A stretch of 64,000 bases of DNA from Stieleria varia (GTDB lineage Bacteria > Planctomycetota > Planctomycetia > Pirellulales > Pirellulaceae): NCBI RefSeq assembly GCF_038443385.1, contig NZ_CP151726.1, positions 3,658,001-3,722,000 of the forward strand, written 5' to 3'. Shown piece by piece: positions 23,403 through 34,300 of the stretch (positions are counted from its first letter, which is position 1; each line of letters starts with the position of its first letter). The notes beneath the pieces were generated by a model. It saw nothing but the letters and a program-made list of their open reading frames with translations. It ran no database searches and was not told the DNA's origin. A program made the translations under genes and the position numbers.

Positions 23403-25328
23403 TCACCACCAAGTCATGCGAGAGACGAGGTAGTCCCACGGTCGATGAAACAGGTTCCATGCCAACGAATGACGTTCGCAGTCGATCCGCACGGTTCCCT
23501 TCATGCCGGGACGCAAGCGATCGTCGGGATTGTCCAAGGTGACCGTTGCGATGAAAACGTTGCGTCCATCTCCCAGTTCACTCTCTGGGCGAATTCGCTG
23601 AACGGTTGCGTCAAAGGATTCACCGGTCAAGCCGGTCAACCAGATCCGAATCGGATCTCCGACTTGCACGTGCGCGATCTCTTCAGCCGGTATCGCAACT
23701 TCGACACGCATCCTGTCCAGGGAGCCGATTTCATAGACCACGTCGCCGGTATCGACAGCGGATGCCGTCGCCTGCTCAGTCGATCCAGTTAGCACGACAC
23801 CATCGATTGGCGACCGGATCTCCAATTGATTGAGTTGGTGTTGCAGTAAGGATGCTCGCGCCGCCAGTCGCTCGGATTCCAGTTGCGAAACCAAGGACGC
23901 TGTGATATTTCGTTGGGCAAGCTCGATCTCGCGTTGTTTGGCGGCTTGTCGTTGCTCAGCCATCACGCTGGCAAGCTCAAAACGCAAAGATTGACCGTCC
24001 ATGGTGGCGATCAAATCGCCGGCTGCCACGTTGTCACCCGGCTGCACTAACGCTTGTTCGATTTGACCCTCAAACGGTGCCACCGCAAAACGACGTAGAG
24101 TCGGCTCGGTTTGGCAGCCACAACGCACGCGGTAACGCACGGGCATCATCAATAGACTTACCAGGACCAGGCCGGTCACGATCCAGACGACCGATTTCTT
24201 GGATCGGATGCGTGTTCCCATTGTTTGCCAGGCTCGCACCAGACGACTTCGTTGCATCCGATGCGACACCAACAATCCGCCTGCGATGCTGGGCGCCGCA
24301 GTCCGAACGAACTGCCTCAGTTGTTTGGCCTGGATCTTTTTGGCCGGCCCCGTGATCAGCATGGTGCCGACCACTCGCCCATCAGAAGTCTCCAGGGGTG
24401 TCGACAGAACGCCTTCGCATTTCAAGTCGACGCAAAGTTGTCGGTGAGCCACCAGCAAATGAGACTGATTGTCGTCAGTCGTCGGATAGACCCCGATTTC
24501 CTTTCGCAGCAGCGATTCATTCAGCGTCATCTCGATGGCGTCATGAGCTGGGCTGCCCGGTTGCAGTTTTACCGTGCCGCTGAGCGAACGAACGTGGAGC
24601 CGTTTTCCGAACCGGGTTCCGATGGCTACTTGGTTGACATCAAGATGACGTGCCAGTTCGTTGGCGACAACATGACAGGCTTCGTCGACTGTCTCTTGGC
24701 TTTCCAGCTTCGCGACCAGATCGATTACCGCCGCAAGGGCTTGAACTTTCCAGTCGTTATCGGTCGCGTGGCTGGACTCCAGATACAGTGTGATGTAGAC
24801 GGCGGTAGCGTCCAACGCCATCAACATCTCTTGCACATTGTGCTTGTGACTCAAGACCAAGACGACGAGGTTGGTCTCGCCATCGGCAACGGGGACGTAG
24901 ATGGACTCGAGTCCCAGGAAACGTTCCATCTGGATCGTTCCACGTTTAAGAACCGCATCGCAAGTGCTGCCAAATTTTTTGACGAAATCTGGACGGGTTG
25001 GAATCCGTCCCGAGACATCGTCTGATCCCATCCGCCAACCTGCGGCAGGCGTTTGCGTTAGGATTCCCACACCGACAGCACCGGTCGTTTTGATGATCGC
25101 CTCCCTGAAGGCGCGCAATACGCTTGGACGATCGCCATTGAGATGCATGACGTGATGCAACGCTTGATGCAGCCCAGGGATATCCAACGCAGCTGGTTTG
25201 TCGATGGAAGTGGCATCGCCAGTGACAGTGCCCGACGCGAGAGGTCTCACAGACGGCGGCTTGGCCGTCGGGCCGATAGTTGTCGTTTCGCTTGTTGCTG
25301 GCCCGTTTGTTGGTGATTCATCGGTCAT
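23403..25328 (-). CDS. GAF-GAF-TM-HlyD periplasmic adaptor fusion
   Basis: 641 residues from the ATG at 25328, whose ATGA overlaps the stop of the previous gene. Residues about 60-185 and 200-352 look like two GAF-type sensor domains (the second starts LAAVIDLVAKLESQETVDEACHVVANELARHL and has GVLSTPLETSDGRVVGTMLI). A single TM follows (379-397), then a HlyD/RND membrane-fusion domain (405-625: APFEGQIEQALVQPGDNVAAGDLIATMDGQ, coiled coil, SPIDGVVLTG). GAF-type domains in the cytoplasm with an adaptor outside suggest that a small-molecule or protein signal gates the export channel; this is inference. No catalytic or phosphotransfer output domain is seen. Confidence 0.85.
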   Translation of the reverse strand: MTDESPTNGPATSETTTIGPTAKPPSVRPLASGTVTGDATSIDKPAALDIPGLHQALHHVMHLNGDRPSVLRAFREAIIKTTGAVGVGILTQTPAAGWRMGSDDVSGRIPTRPDFVKKFGSTCDAVLKRGTIQMERFLGLESIYVPVADGETNLVVLVLSHKHNVQEMLMALDATAVYITLYLESSHATDNDWKVQALAAVIDLVAKLESQETVDEACHVVANELARHLDVNQVAIGTRFGKRLHVRSLSGTVKLQPGSPAHDAIEMTLNESLLRKEIGVYPTTDDNQSHLLVAHRQLCVDLKCEGVLSTPLETSDGRVVGTMLITGPAKKIQAKQLRQFVRTAAPSIAGGLLVSHRMQRSRLVRAWQTMGTRIRSKKSVVWIVTGLVLVSLLMMPVRYRVRCGCQTEPTLRRFAVAPFEGQIEQALVQPGDNVAAGDLIATMDGQSLRFELASVMAEQRQAAKQREIELAQRNITASLVSQLESERLAARASLLQHQLNQLEIRSPIDGVVLTGSTEQATASAVDTGDVVYEIGSLDRMRVEVAIPAEEIAHVQVGDPIRIWLTGLTGESFDATVQRIRPESELGDGRNVFIATVTLDNPDDRLRPGMKGTVRIDCERHSLAWNLFHRPWDYLVSRMTWW

Positions 25329-26251
25329 GGCGTAGATTCCGCTGTCGAATCGAGCCATTTGCAGGGCGAACCGCTGCGATACCGTCGTTCAGGGTTGTCA
25401 ATCACAACATCAATACGCGCGGTGCCGCTGTCAGGATCTGTGACGGGAGAAATGAATTGAATCCGGGCGGTCGGCTGGACCCACTGGTTGCCGTCTCGCA
25501 GTTGGAGATTGACATCCTGGCCCACCGTCAGCGAGTTGACGTCGTGCTCGCTCAAGTAAAACCGCACGAGAAGCTGATCCAATTGAACCAGCGTGACCAC
25601 TTGCGGCTTTGAACTTGAGATCGACTCGCCGAGACGGTAGTGCAATTCGGTGACAACGCCGTCGAACGGAGCGGTGACCTTTCGTGATCGGATCTGCGCC
25701 TTGATCCGCTCCACGTCCAGTTTCGCCTCGGCCAATTCCTGGCGTGCTTGCTCCAAGTCCGCGAGCGATGATTCGTACTCGACAACCGCTTCCTCCACTT
25801 CCGTCGGATTGGCGTGACCGCGATCCAACATCGGCTGGATCGCGTCGCGACGTGACTTTCGGATTTTCAGGCGAGACTCAGCCAATTTGACTTTGGCGTC
25901 GGTCATTGCGCGTAACTCGGCGATACGCAACGTTTGGTCCAACGCATCGTGGTTCAGTTCGGCGATCGTATCGCCCTCACGAACACTTTGGCCTTCTACT
26001 ACCCAAATCCGTGACACGACCCCCGACTCGCTCGCCGCAACTTGACTCTGTTGCAGCGGTTCGGTAAAGCTCTCTGTGACGCGGCTGTCCACTGCCGTTC
26101 TGGCTAGATCAACGAGGACAATGCCTCGGTAGTCGTCACCCGAGACGGGATGCGACATCAACAGGCAAACAAGGATCACGAAGATGGACGAAATGGACAG
26201 TTGGCAGGTGCTTAGAGCCGTCGGCGCAGACGCAAGCGACCCTCGACGCAT
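25325..26251 (-). CDS. HlyD/RND-type periplasmic adaptor
   Basis: About 308 residues from the ATG at 26251, which gives an N-terminal signal sequence (MRRG, then SISSIFVILVCLLMSHPVSG). The frame is open to 26443, but that extension overlaps the SecA-like gene and looks non-coding; an ATG at 26314 is a second option. Mature features of a membrane-fusion protein are the lipoyl half-motifs (AASESGVVSRIWVVEGQSVREGDTIAEL and TAPFDGVVTELHYRLGESI), a long coiled-coil hairpin between them, and a beta-barrel (VRFYLSEHDVNSLTVGQDVNL). It would span the periplasm between an inner-membrane partner and an outer-membrane channel. It is third in the giant-protein operon; its stop overlaps the next start by ATGA. 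Confidence 0.87.
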   Translation of the reverse strand: MRRGSLASAPTALSTCQLSISSIFVILVCLLMSHPVSGDDYRGIVLVDLARTAVDSRVTESFTEPLQQSQVAASESGVVSRIWVVEGQSVREGDTIAELNHDALDQTLRIAELRAMTDAKVKLAESRLKIRKSRRDAIQPMLDRGHANPTEVEEAVVEYESSLADLEQARQELAEAKLDVERIKAQIRSRKVTAPFDGVVTELHYRLGESISSSKPQVVTLVQLDQLLVRFYLSEHDVNSLTVGQDVNLQLRDGNQWVQPTARIQFISPVTDPDSGTARIDVVIDNPERRYRSGSPCKWLDSTAESTP

Positions 26252-26387
26252 CGTGCAGAATGCGACGACGGTCTTGTCGTGACAATTCGATGGTGGATGG
26301 AAAGTCCCGTGCATTGCCTGGTTGGTTTCCCAACAATTGCCGTCAATGTGCAACGAATGTGGTGAAGGATTGATGGTGATGGACGGA

Positions 26388-28355
26388 TCATTCGGCGACC
26401 ATTGCGGCTCGAATGGAATCCATCCACTGATCATGACCGACAAGCCTACGTCGCGTTTGGTAATCGTGACGCTCGATTAATTGTTGTAATCGATACAGCT
26501 TGTCGCTCAACTGTTGCGATTGTGCAACATCTACTTCTCCGGTGGGTCGTGCGGCACGAGCGATTTGGTCGGCAAGGGATCGCCCGTGTCGACAGAACAG
26601 TTCGTCGTCGGCAGCGACAAAGAACTGACTGCTGCCTGGGTCACCCTGGCGTGCTGCGCGTCCGGCGAGTTGTCGGTCGACCCTCGCGGATTGACTTCGG
26701 CTGGTCGCCAGCACATGCAACCCGCCCCGCTCTCGTGATTCTGGGCTCAGTTTGATGTCCGTTCCGCGACCGGCCATGTTGGTTGCAATGACGATCGAGT
26801 CGGTCTGACCAGCGGTCGCAATGATTTCCGCTTCGTTAGCATCCTGGACGCCATTGAGCAAAGTGCAATGAATGCCGATCGCGTTCAAAGCTTCGAAGAC
26901 TTGTTGACTTTCTCGGATCGTCCGCGTGCCGATCAACAGCGGACGACGTGTCTCCAGGAACTTTGTCGTGAACTGAATGATCGCCGCCAGCTTTGCGTTC
27001 CAATCAACAAAAAAACGCGTCGGCATTTCCAGCCGTTTGCACGGGCGGTGTGGTGCCAGCGGGGTGACGCGAACACCATAGAAATGGCCTAGTTCTGCTT
27101 CACTGCCTTGAGCGGTCCCGGTGAGTCCACCGATCGCATCATAGAGCTGAAAGAATCTCTGACGAGTGACCCGAGCAACACTGTCCGACGGCGGCGTGAT
27201 GGTGATGCCTTCTTTCGCTTCTACCGCTTGGTGCAACCCGCCTCTCAATGTTCGGTCATCAAAGATTCTGCCGGTCAGTTGATCCACAAGCGACAGTTTA
27301 TCATCGACGACGACATAGTGCTCGTCTCGGAGGAGCAAGTGCTCGGCGTGAAGAGCATTCTTGATGTACTCATCCCAAGGACGATCGAGATGTACGCGTC
27401 CCAATTCCTTGAGTGCGTCAAAGCATGAATGTCGCCCCGCGTCCGTGAACTCGATCTGTTTGGTGGTGAAATCAACGGTGTAGTCACTGCTGATCTGCAA
27501 TGACCCTGCGACAGACTTGGCCAATTCAAACGAACGACGTTCGATTGCGGAACATTCCGTTGCAGCGCCCGCTCCGCTGAGGATCAGCGGTGTTGTGGCT
27601 TCATCAATCAATACGCTGTCGGCCTCGTCAATGATGATGCAACTGTGATCTCTCTGGACGAGCGAGTCGCGAATATCGGTGCCGCTAAGATACTCTAGGA
27701 TGGTACGCCCAAGCGTGATCTCGGCCGCAGAGCGGATCTTCAATTGATCTCTCAGGTAATCAAAGCCGAACAGATAGCCCGGGCCGTAGATGATCTGGCA
27801 GCGGTACGCGTCACGGGTTTCCTCCGTGTCGGCGTCTTTGGTCAAGACGGCTGACGTGATCCCCAGTCGGTGAAAGATTTCCACCACGCTCTCGTGGTCT
27901 CGTTCGGCTAGGTAATCGGTCGTTGTCGCGACATGAACACTGCTGACAAAGGGGCAACGGGTCAGTGCGGCAAGTGCTGTGACAACCGTTTTTCCTTCCC
28001 CTGTTTGCATCTCAACAATGTGACCGGCAGCCGTTGCCAACGCACCGTGAATCTGAACCGGGTGAGGTCGAAAACCCATGGTCCGTCGGATCGATTCGCA
28101 TCCCAACGCTGCAACGTTCATCGCTGTCGCCAAGTCGAACGACACATCAGATTGCCGGATCCGGCTTGCCAACTCACCAAATCGTTGACTCAACGCGGCA
28201 TCGCTGAGTCGTTCCGTCTGGGCCGCTTGCCCAATGACTTCCGTGACACGCCCCTCGACCTGATTTTCATCATGTCGATCAGCCGATCTACCAAGCAACT
28301 GGCCTAGCCAGCTTTTCGTCCCAGCACGAGTTGGCGTTGTGGTCAGTTGATTCAT
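26388..28355 (-). CDS. SecA-like ATPase, short form
   Basis: 655 residues against 800-950 for housekeeping SecA. The motor is complete: Walker A MQTGEGKT (116-123), Walker B IIIDEADSVLIDEA (DEAD at 243-246), the preprotein-crosslinking region between, and NBD2 with NMAGRGTDIKL and GRAARQGDPGSSQFF. After NBD2 only the start of the helical scaffold remains (QQLIERHDYQTRRRLVGHDQ). Most of the wing/scaffold end and the C-terminal zinc-binding tail are absent. The start overlaps the giant gene's stop as ATGA, implying translational coupling. It is best read as an accessory SecA dedicated to the giant protein; whether it uses SecYEG or the adaptors of this operon is unknown. It is probably not the cell's main SecA. 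Confidence 0.9.
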   Translation of the reverse strand: MNQLTTTPTRAGTKSWLGQLLGRSADRHDENQVEGRVTEVIGQAAQTERLSDAALSQRFGELASRIRQSDVSFDLATAMNVAALGCESIRRTMGFRPHPVQIHGALATAAGHIVEMQTGEGKTVVTALAALTRCPFVSSVHVATTTDYLAERDHESVVEIFHRLGITSAVLTKDADTEETRDAYRCQIIYGPGYLFGFDYLRDQLKIRSAAEITLGRTILEYLSGTDIRDSLVQRDHSCIIIDEADSVLIDEATTPLILSGAGAATECSAIERRSFELAKSVAGSLQISSDYTVDFTTKQIEFTDAGRHSCFDALKELGRVHLDRPWDEYIKNALHAEHLLLRDEHYVVVDDKLSLVDQLTGRIFDDRTLRGGLHQAVEAKEGITITPPSDSVARVTRQRFFQLYDAIGGLTGTAQGSEAELGHFYGVRVTPLAPHRPCKRLEMPTRFFVDWNAKLAAIIQFTTKFLETRRPLLIGTRTIRESQQVFEALNAIGIHCTLLNGVQDANEAEIIATAGQTDSIVIATNMAGRGTDIKLSPESRERGGLHVLATSRSQSARVDRQLAGRAARQGDPGSSQFFVAADDELFCRHGRSLADQIARAARPTGEVDVAQSQQLSDKLYRLQQLIERHDYQTRRRLVGHDQWMDSIRAAMVAE

Positions 28356-31300
28356 TTCATCCCCAACGGATCAGAGTTGCCGTCTTGTGCTCGCTTGAGG
28401 GTTTCGTTCGGCGAGTTCTTGATGATCGACGATGGAGTCAGTTCCGGTGCGTTGTCCACGTTGAGTGCCAACGCTCGGTATGTTTCGTCGGCGAGTTTCA
28501 AACCCGTTTCACCGAACGCAACGCTGGTCGATGCGACATGCTCGATCACGATTCGAGCATTGGACGACATGCGGGTATTGAAGAAATTCATCGTCCAATT
28601 CCCGCTTGCGCCAACCGTCAGCGAGGTTTCACCGATCAATGAACCATTCACGTCATAGATCCGACCGACCAAGACGGATCCGGGTTGTGCGTATCCTGCC
28701 AAGATCGGCTCGGGTGCCAAACGGTCGACTTGGCGGGAGAGCAAGATGTCCGTTGTTGAACCGTATCGGCCGACCGACGAAATACCTTCTTTTCCTTCGT
28801 CGCTCAGATCGCGGAACGAATCGAAGACAAAGGCACCTGTGATGGACCAAGTGAAGCTCGCCGACAGCGTCTGTCCGCTTCCATCGGTGACGGTGATTGT
28901 GACCAGGAACGATCCGATCTCGGCAGTTCCCTCTGCCGGTGTGCCGGTCACGATTCCCGTTGCCTGGTCAAGAACCAAGCCGGGCGGCAGCGTTCCCCCA
29001 TCATCGTATGTCACCGTATCGCCATCATCCCCTGGTACAAGGGATTTCGACAAGTCGACCGGTGCGATTGGTTGACCCTCGGGGTTTGTTTGAGGACCAA
29101 GGAGACGTACGGCTCGCGGTCCGTCATCCAATCCAGTAACCGCAACCGTTGCCATTGCCGTATCGGTTCCGCCATTGCCATCGTCAATGGTGTAGCTGAC
29201 TTCGGTCGTCACCGTGATTCCTACTGGCAGGTGATCAAAGTCTCCTGCCGGGTCGAACGTCAGTGTGCCGTCGGGCATGATGTGGAAAAGTCCCCCTGAG
29301 GAACCTGGAACGAACTTGCCCACCGATGACACGCTTCCGTTGACAGCTTGAACAATCAATCCGTCTCCATCCGGGTCGCTGTCGATGCCGGCACCGGTGT
29401 TCCCAGATACCACATTGCCGGACGTCGCGGTGTTCTGGTCGACAGAATACGAGTTGGATACTGCAGTGGGTGCGGGATTCGTGACCGTCCAGAGGAAGGT
29501 CTGTATGATTGATTCTCCCGCTGAATCCGTCGCCGTGATTCGCACGACATAGGGACTGTGCATGGACGCTGACGAGTCAAACGTTCCAGTAATGACACCG
29601 GTGCTGGAGTTGATCGCCAGCCCCGGTGGCAACGTCGCATTGTCGCTGAACGACAGGTTGTCGCCGGTATCCGCATCGGCAAAGAACACACTGGTATCCA
29701 GGGATACGGCCACCGCAGAATCGACCCCGAATTGGGGGCCGATCGTGCCGACTGCGGTCGGTGCATCGTTGGAGCCGACAATCGTGACTGTTACCAAGGC
29801 CGTGCTGGTCGCGCCTTGGGCGTCCGCGATCGTGTAAGTGATCGACGAACTAGCAGTGACGCCAGGGGCCAGTGAGTCAAAGTCATTCCCAGGGTCGAAT
29901 GAAAAACTGCCTGCTGAATCGATGTGGAAAGTGCCGCCGCCTGAACCAACAACGGTTCCGCCTACCAAACTCGCTTGACCGTCCACTGCGATCACGGTCA
30001 ACGCATCGGAGTCTGGATCACTGTCCGATCCATCGCCGTTGTCAGTGGCAACGACGTTGCCAGAGACGATCGTGTTCTCTGTGGTGCTGAATCCATCGTC
30101 CGTTGCGCTCGGGCCGGGATTGCTGACTAACCACTGGAATGTTTGAGTGCCCACTTGGCCGAGTAAATCGGTCGCGGTTATCACGACGGTGTACGGACTG
30201 TGTGTGGACGCATCGGATGACAGTGTTCCCGAAATGATTCCAGTCGCCGAGTCGATGGACAGACCGCTTGGCAAGGTTCCGCCGTCGGTGAAGCTCAACA
30301 CTTCGCCCGGCGTGGGATCAAAGAAGTTGCCAGAGACATCGACCGGCGTGATCACTCCTCCGTCCAAATTGCTCTGATTACCGATCGTTCCGACAGGAAC
30401 AGGCTGCTCGGTCGATCCGGTGACCGTCACCGTCAAGGTTGCGGTGGCGAATCCGCCATCGCCATCGGCAATGGTGTAGCTGACGCTCGTCACCGCAGAC
30501 TGACCGCCCGTCAAATGATCAAAGTCACCGTTCGTTTCAAACAGATAGCTGCCGTTGGAGTTAATCGTGAACCTACCGCCACCTGAGCCGGTTACCACGT
30601 TGGCGACATTCGTCGACAATCCGTCCACTGCAGAAACCAAAATGGTGTCACCGTCTGGATCGTTATCGACTCCGTTACCATCGTTGTCGTTGATCACGTT
30701 GCCAAGGATGGTGCCTGATTCACCGACCGTTACGTTGTTGTCCGTCGCGGTTGGCAACGGATTGGCGACCGTCCAAGTGAAATTTTGCGTCGCACTGTTG
30801 CCAAAGCTATCGGTCGCGGTAACGACAACGGAATACGGGCTGCCAAGCGACGCGTGAATATCTTGTGTCCCGGAAATCAGTCCGCTATGCAAGTCGATAC
30901 TCAAGCCCGGTGGCAATGTGCCGTTGTCGTCGAATAGCAGCGTGTCGCTTGCATCGATGTCTGTGAAATACGCGGACGCGTCCAACGGCACGATTGCAGT
31001 TCCGTCGGTTCCTACTTGATCGGGAATAACGCCAAGTGTTATCGGTCCATCGTTGAGTCCTGTGACTGTGATGGTGACGGTTGCCGTGGCAAAACCACTT
31101 TGGCCATCCGTCACGGTGTAGGTCACACTGGTTTGTCGTGTTTCACCATCAGCGAGGTCATCGAAGTCCGATCCTGCATCGAAGCTGAATCCGCCATTCG
31201 AGTTGATCTGGAACGACCCGCCACCGGAGCCAGCAATGAGATTGCCAACGTTGCCCGTGCCGCCGTCGACGGCAAAGATCTGCATGGGATCTCCGTCTGG

Positions 31301-34300
31301 ATCGAAATCGATTCCGCTACCATTGTCCGCCAGAACGTCTCCCGCAAGGCTTGCACCCTGATTGACCGCATACTGGTCGTCGTTGGCGATCGGGACCGGG
31401 TTGGTAATCGTCCACTGGAACGTCGCCGTGACCGTACTTGAATCTCCGTCGTCTGCAATGATGGTCACCGTGTAGGGACTGTTCACCGATGCGTCGGAAA
31501 GCGGCGTTCCGGAAATCAGCCCACTGAAAGAATCAAGCGTCAACCCTGGAGGCAAGGTTCCCGCATCACTGAAGCTGAGGGTCGTCCCGGTATCGACGTC
31601 TGAGAAATAGGTGCTGATGTCGATCCCAGCGATGGGAGATTGTTCCACATCGATTTGGTCTGGGATCGTGGCGATTACAATCGGTGCGTCGTTTGTCCCT
31701 ATAACGTGTACGGTCGCAATCGCCGTGCTGACACCGCCGTCCGCGTCCCTGATCGTATAAGTAACGTACGAGTCACGCTGGACTCCGGCGGGTAGGTCGT
31801 CGAAATCGCTGCCAGGGGCAAACGTGAACGTACCATCCGCCTGAATGACAAACTCGCCGCCCGTAGAGCCGTTCACCACGGTATTGACGGCCAGCGAATC
31901 TCCGTTGACTTCAGTGACGGTCAATGAGTCGCCATCCGGATCCGAATCAACGCCACTGCCGTTGTCGGTAGAAATCACGTTACCCGAGATACCAGAGTTT
32001 TGCGTCGTTGTGAACTCATCATCCGCCGCCGCCGGCGGCGGATTGGTGACCGTCCAGACGAACGACTGAGTTATGGTTTCGCCATGGGGATCCGTCGCCG
32101 TGATCGTCACGACGTACGGTGAGCCCTGCGAAGCACTTGAATCCAACACACCAGTGATTTCGCCGGTCGACATGTCCAGCGTTAGCCCCAATGGCAGCGA
32201 ACCAGAATCATCAAAAATCAGCGACTCGGACGTATCGACATCGACAAAGTATCCGCTGATATCCAACGCCGCAATCGGACTCGAATCGACGTCAAACTGC
32301 GGTGGAATCGTTCCAAATGCTGTCGGACTTTCGTTCACACCTGTGAGAACCACTGTGACCGTGGCGCTGCTGATGCCTCCCTGACCATCGGAAATGGTAT
32401 AGCCGATGGTCGTTGTGCGAGTCTCGCCTGCGCTCAAGTCGACGAAGTCGCCGGCTGGGTCAAACGTCAAATTGCCCAGTGGCGTGATCACAAACAGTCC
32501 GCCAGCGGAGCCGCTGATCGTTGTGTTCACATTTGCCGCTTGTCCATCGACCAAGGATACAGTTAGAGCGTCCCCGTCTGGATCCGTGTCAACACCGTGA
32601 CCATTGTCTGTTGTCACGACGTTTGCAGAAATAGTCTCTGTAGCCAAGATTGCAAAATCGTCTTGAGTCGCGGTCGGTACAGGATTGACGACGGTCCAAA
32701 CGAAGGTTTGAGTTGCCGATTGGCCTTGTGTATCCGTTGCCGTGATCATTACCGAGTACGGACTATTGACGGACGCGTCCGTGTCAAATGTTCCAGTGAT
32801 TCGCCCCGTAGATGCGTCGATGCTCAAACCACCGGGCAGCGTACCCGAATCGCTAAAGACCAGGCTGTCAGTGGTGTCGAGATCGGAGAACGAAACAGCG
32901 ACGTCGACCGGGGTGATGGTCGCGGAGTCGATCCCGAACTGTGGTCCAATGCTGCCGATGCTGGTGGGTACGTTGTTCACGCCCAGAACCGTGACAGAAA
33001 CCGTCGCCACGTCGGTGCCGCCCTCTCCATCGGCCAATGTGTACGTCATTTCGGTGACTGCCGTCTCGCTGTGACCAAGTCCGATGAAATCATTTCCGGG
33101 ATCGAAGACGTAGTTGCCGTTGGAGTCGATGATAAACGTGCCTCCAGTTGTTCCCGCAATCGCAGTTCCGACATTGCTATCGACGCCGTTGACTTGAGTT
33201 ACTGAGAACAGGTCGCCATCTGGGTCCAGATCGATCCCATGGGCGTTATCGTCAGTGATAACATTGCCAATGATCGACGTCGCTTCCGTTGTCGTCAAAT
33301 CATCATTGGCTGCCACAGGCGCTGGATTGGTCACAGTCCATACGAAGGATTGCGTCACGCTCGCTCCTTGTCCGTCGGTAGCAGTGACCACCACCGTGTA
33401 CGGGCTCGCTTGCGATGCATCTGCAGTAAAACTTCCCGTGACGACGCCAGCGTTTGATAGAGAAAGCCCCGGTGGCAATGTTCCGCCTGCGTCAAAGCTC
33501 AGCGAATCGCTCCCGTCCACATCCCCAAAGAATCCCGCTAGGGACAGAGGCGAGATCGCTGCTCCGTCCACTCCGGTTTGTGGTGCAATGGTGCCAATGG
33601 TCGTTGGTATGTCGTTGGTTCCCACAACGGTCACGGTCAGAGTGGCGATGTCAAAGCTGCCTTGCCCGTCAGTCGCGATGTAGGTCAGTGTTGTGGTGAC
33701 CGACTCGCCCGCGGCCAAATATTCGAAATCATTGTCTGGGTCGAAAAGGTAGTCGCCGTTGGCCGCCACATTGAACACACCGCCATTTGAACCAGCTACA
33801 TCGAATCCGATATTGCCGGTGGAACCATTGACTGAATGAACGGTGATCGTGTCACCGTCCGGGTCCATGTCGATGCCATGGCCATCATCATCTGTCAAGA
33901 CGTTTCCGAGTCTCGGAGTGCTCTCAGCGGTGGTTACATCGTTATCGGTCGCCACCAGTGCTGAGTTGCTGACAAACCAATCAATGCTCTGTGTGGTTGA
34001 CAAACCATTCGAGTCCGTTGCCGTGATCGATACTGTATACGGACTAGCAACGGACGCATTGTTGTCGTAGGTTCCCGTGATCAACCCCGAATTTGTGTCG
34101 ATCGAAAGCCCCGCAGGCAGCGTGCCGTTAGCTGAATAGGTCAATGAGTCCGTTGCATCACCATCGGCAAAGTAAACACTCACGTCCAGCGGGGTCGCGA
34201 GCCCTGCATCGGAGCCAAATTGCGGAGGAATGCTGCCGACAGTTGTTGGCGCATCGTTCGTCCCCAACACGGTCACTGTCGCAATGGCAAAGTCATCGCC

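Noticed and set aside
24225-25025. 266-codon plus-strand frame
   Set aside because: Antisense to the GAF-HlyD gene; no recognisable domain, while the minus strand has coupled starts and clear domains.
26252-26443. Upstream extension of the HlyD gene start
   Set aside because: It overlaps the SecA-like gene and adds non-typical sequence before a good signal peptide at 26251; kept only as a start alternative.
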